A stretch of DNA of 64,000 bases, taken from Myrmaecium sp. VS I D KN 1 (taxonomy: Eukaryota; Ascomycota; Dothideomycetes; Valsariales; Valsariaceae). Shown here piece after piece: positions 63,949 to 64,000 of this stretch (position 1 is the stretch's first letter; every line of letters starts with the position of its first letter). The stretch covers positions 458,884-522,883 of the forward strand of contig JADQAV010000032.1 of assembly GCA_019775845.1 (NCBI GenBank), read 5' to 3'. The notes below the pieces were generated by a model. It was not told where the DNA came from, ran no database searches, and saw only the letters and a list, made by a program, of their open reading frames with translations. The position numbers and the translations under genes are program-made.

Positions 63949-64000
63949 GGCCGCATGGCCCAATGGCAAGGCGCTTGACTACGAATCAAGAGATTCCAGG
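63949..64000 (+). tRNA. tRNA-Arg(ACG), truncated by window edge
   Basis: The 5' acceptor strand GGCCGCA is followed by a D-arm with GCCCAATGGCAAGGC. The anticodon arm is CTTGA-CTACGAA-TCAAG, whose seven-base loop places ACG at the anticodon. The variable region and start of the T arm (TTCCAGG) follow before the sequence ends, so the T loop, 3' acceptor strand and discriminator are outside the window. No intron is present next to the anticodon. Confidence 0.88.

Overview
This window is nuclear DNA of a filamentous ascomycete (Pezizomycotina). Genes carry one to five short introns, mostly 45-120 bp with GTRNGT donors and YAG acceptors, start in CACC/CACAATG-type contexts, and lie on both strands in a GC-rich background with AT-poor exons. 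The protein set (vacuolar M28 protease, LaeA-like methyltransferase, F-box protein of a lineage-expanded type, HET-domain remnant, IFI6/IFI27-like protein) points to Dothideomycetes, possibly Mycosphaerellales. That placement is inference from protein flavour only. There is no sign of a bacterial, viral or plasmid segment.

Layout, left to right: a broken HET-like remnant at the left edge (1-835); a multipass membrane protein (1131-2762, -); a p67phox/NoxR-like TPR protein (4550-7504, +) whose stop lies 4 bp from that of a convergent methyltransferase-like gene (7509-8039, -); the vacuolar membrane protease (8554-12050, +); KRI1 (12357-14439, -), divergent from a SIP3/LAM-family lipid-transfer protein (14766-19116, +); a TBC RabGAP of TBC1D5 type (20303-22854, +); a LaeA-like methyltransferase (23723-25310, +); a clathrin/AP-1 accessory-like protein interrupted by a 114-N gap (26263-28413, -); a PAS-domain kinase (30150-34667, +); a 1.8 kb repeat-rich, AT-rich spacer; STB3 (36504-37850, -); TOP3 (39929-42178, -), divergent from a DUF1295 membrane protein (42689-43908, +); a secreted GH5 exo-beta-1,3-glucanase (44249-45683, -); a BTB/POZ protein crossed by a 2-N gap (47989-49125, -); an F-box protein (50357-52167, +); a MUP1-type amino-acid permease (52998-54683, -); a Cys/His-containing basic nucleolar-like protein (56518-57704, -); a low-complexity hypothetical protein (60085-60699, +); an IFI6/IFI27-domain protein (61589-62389, +); a small secreted protein (62846-63311, -); and the first two thirds of tRNA-Arg(ACG) cut by the right edge.

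Most genes are housekeeping or regulatory and do not form an obvious biosynthetic or defence cluster. Some functional links can be drawn. KRI1 (ribosome biogenesis) and STB3 (in yeast a repressor of ribosome-biogenesis genes through the RRPE) are both here, and the KRI1 promoter holds an RRPE-like half site plus two telobox-like repeats. SIP3/LAM, the TBC protein and the clathrin-accessory-like protein all act in membrane traffic or contact sites, but they look like a chance neighbourhood. I rebuilt exon structures by hand from splice signals and reading-frame phase; phases close exactly for all multi-exon genes except the two that contain assembly gaps. I do not see a convincing new multi-gene system. 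The most unusual items are the inverted domain order of the NoxR-like protein, the in-frame 69-bp intron of the permease, the IFI27-like gene, and the telobox/RRPE-bearing divergent promoter.
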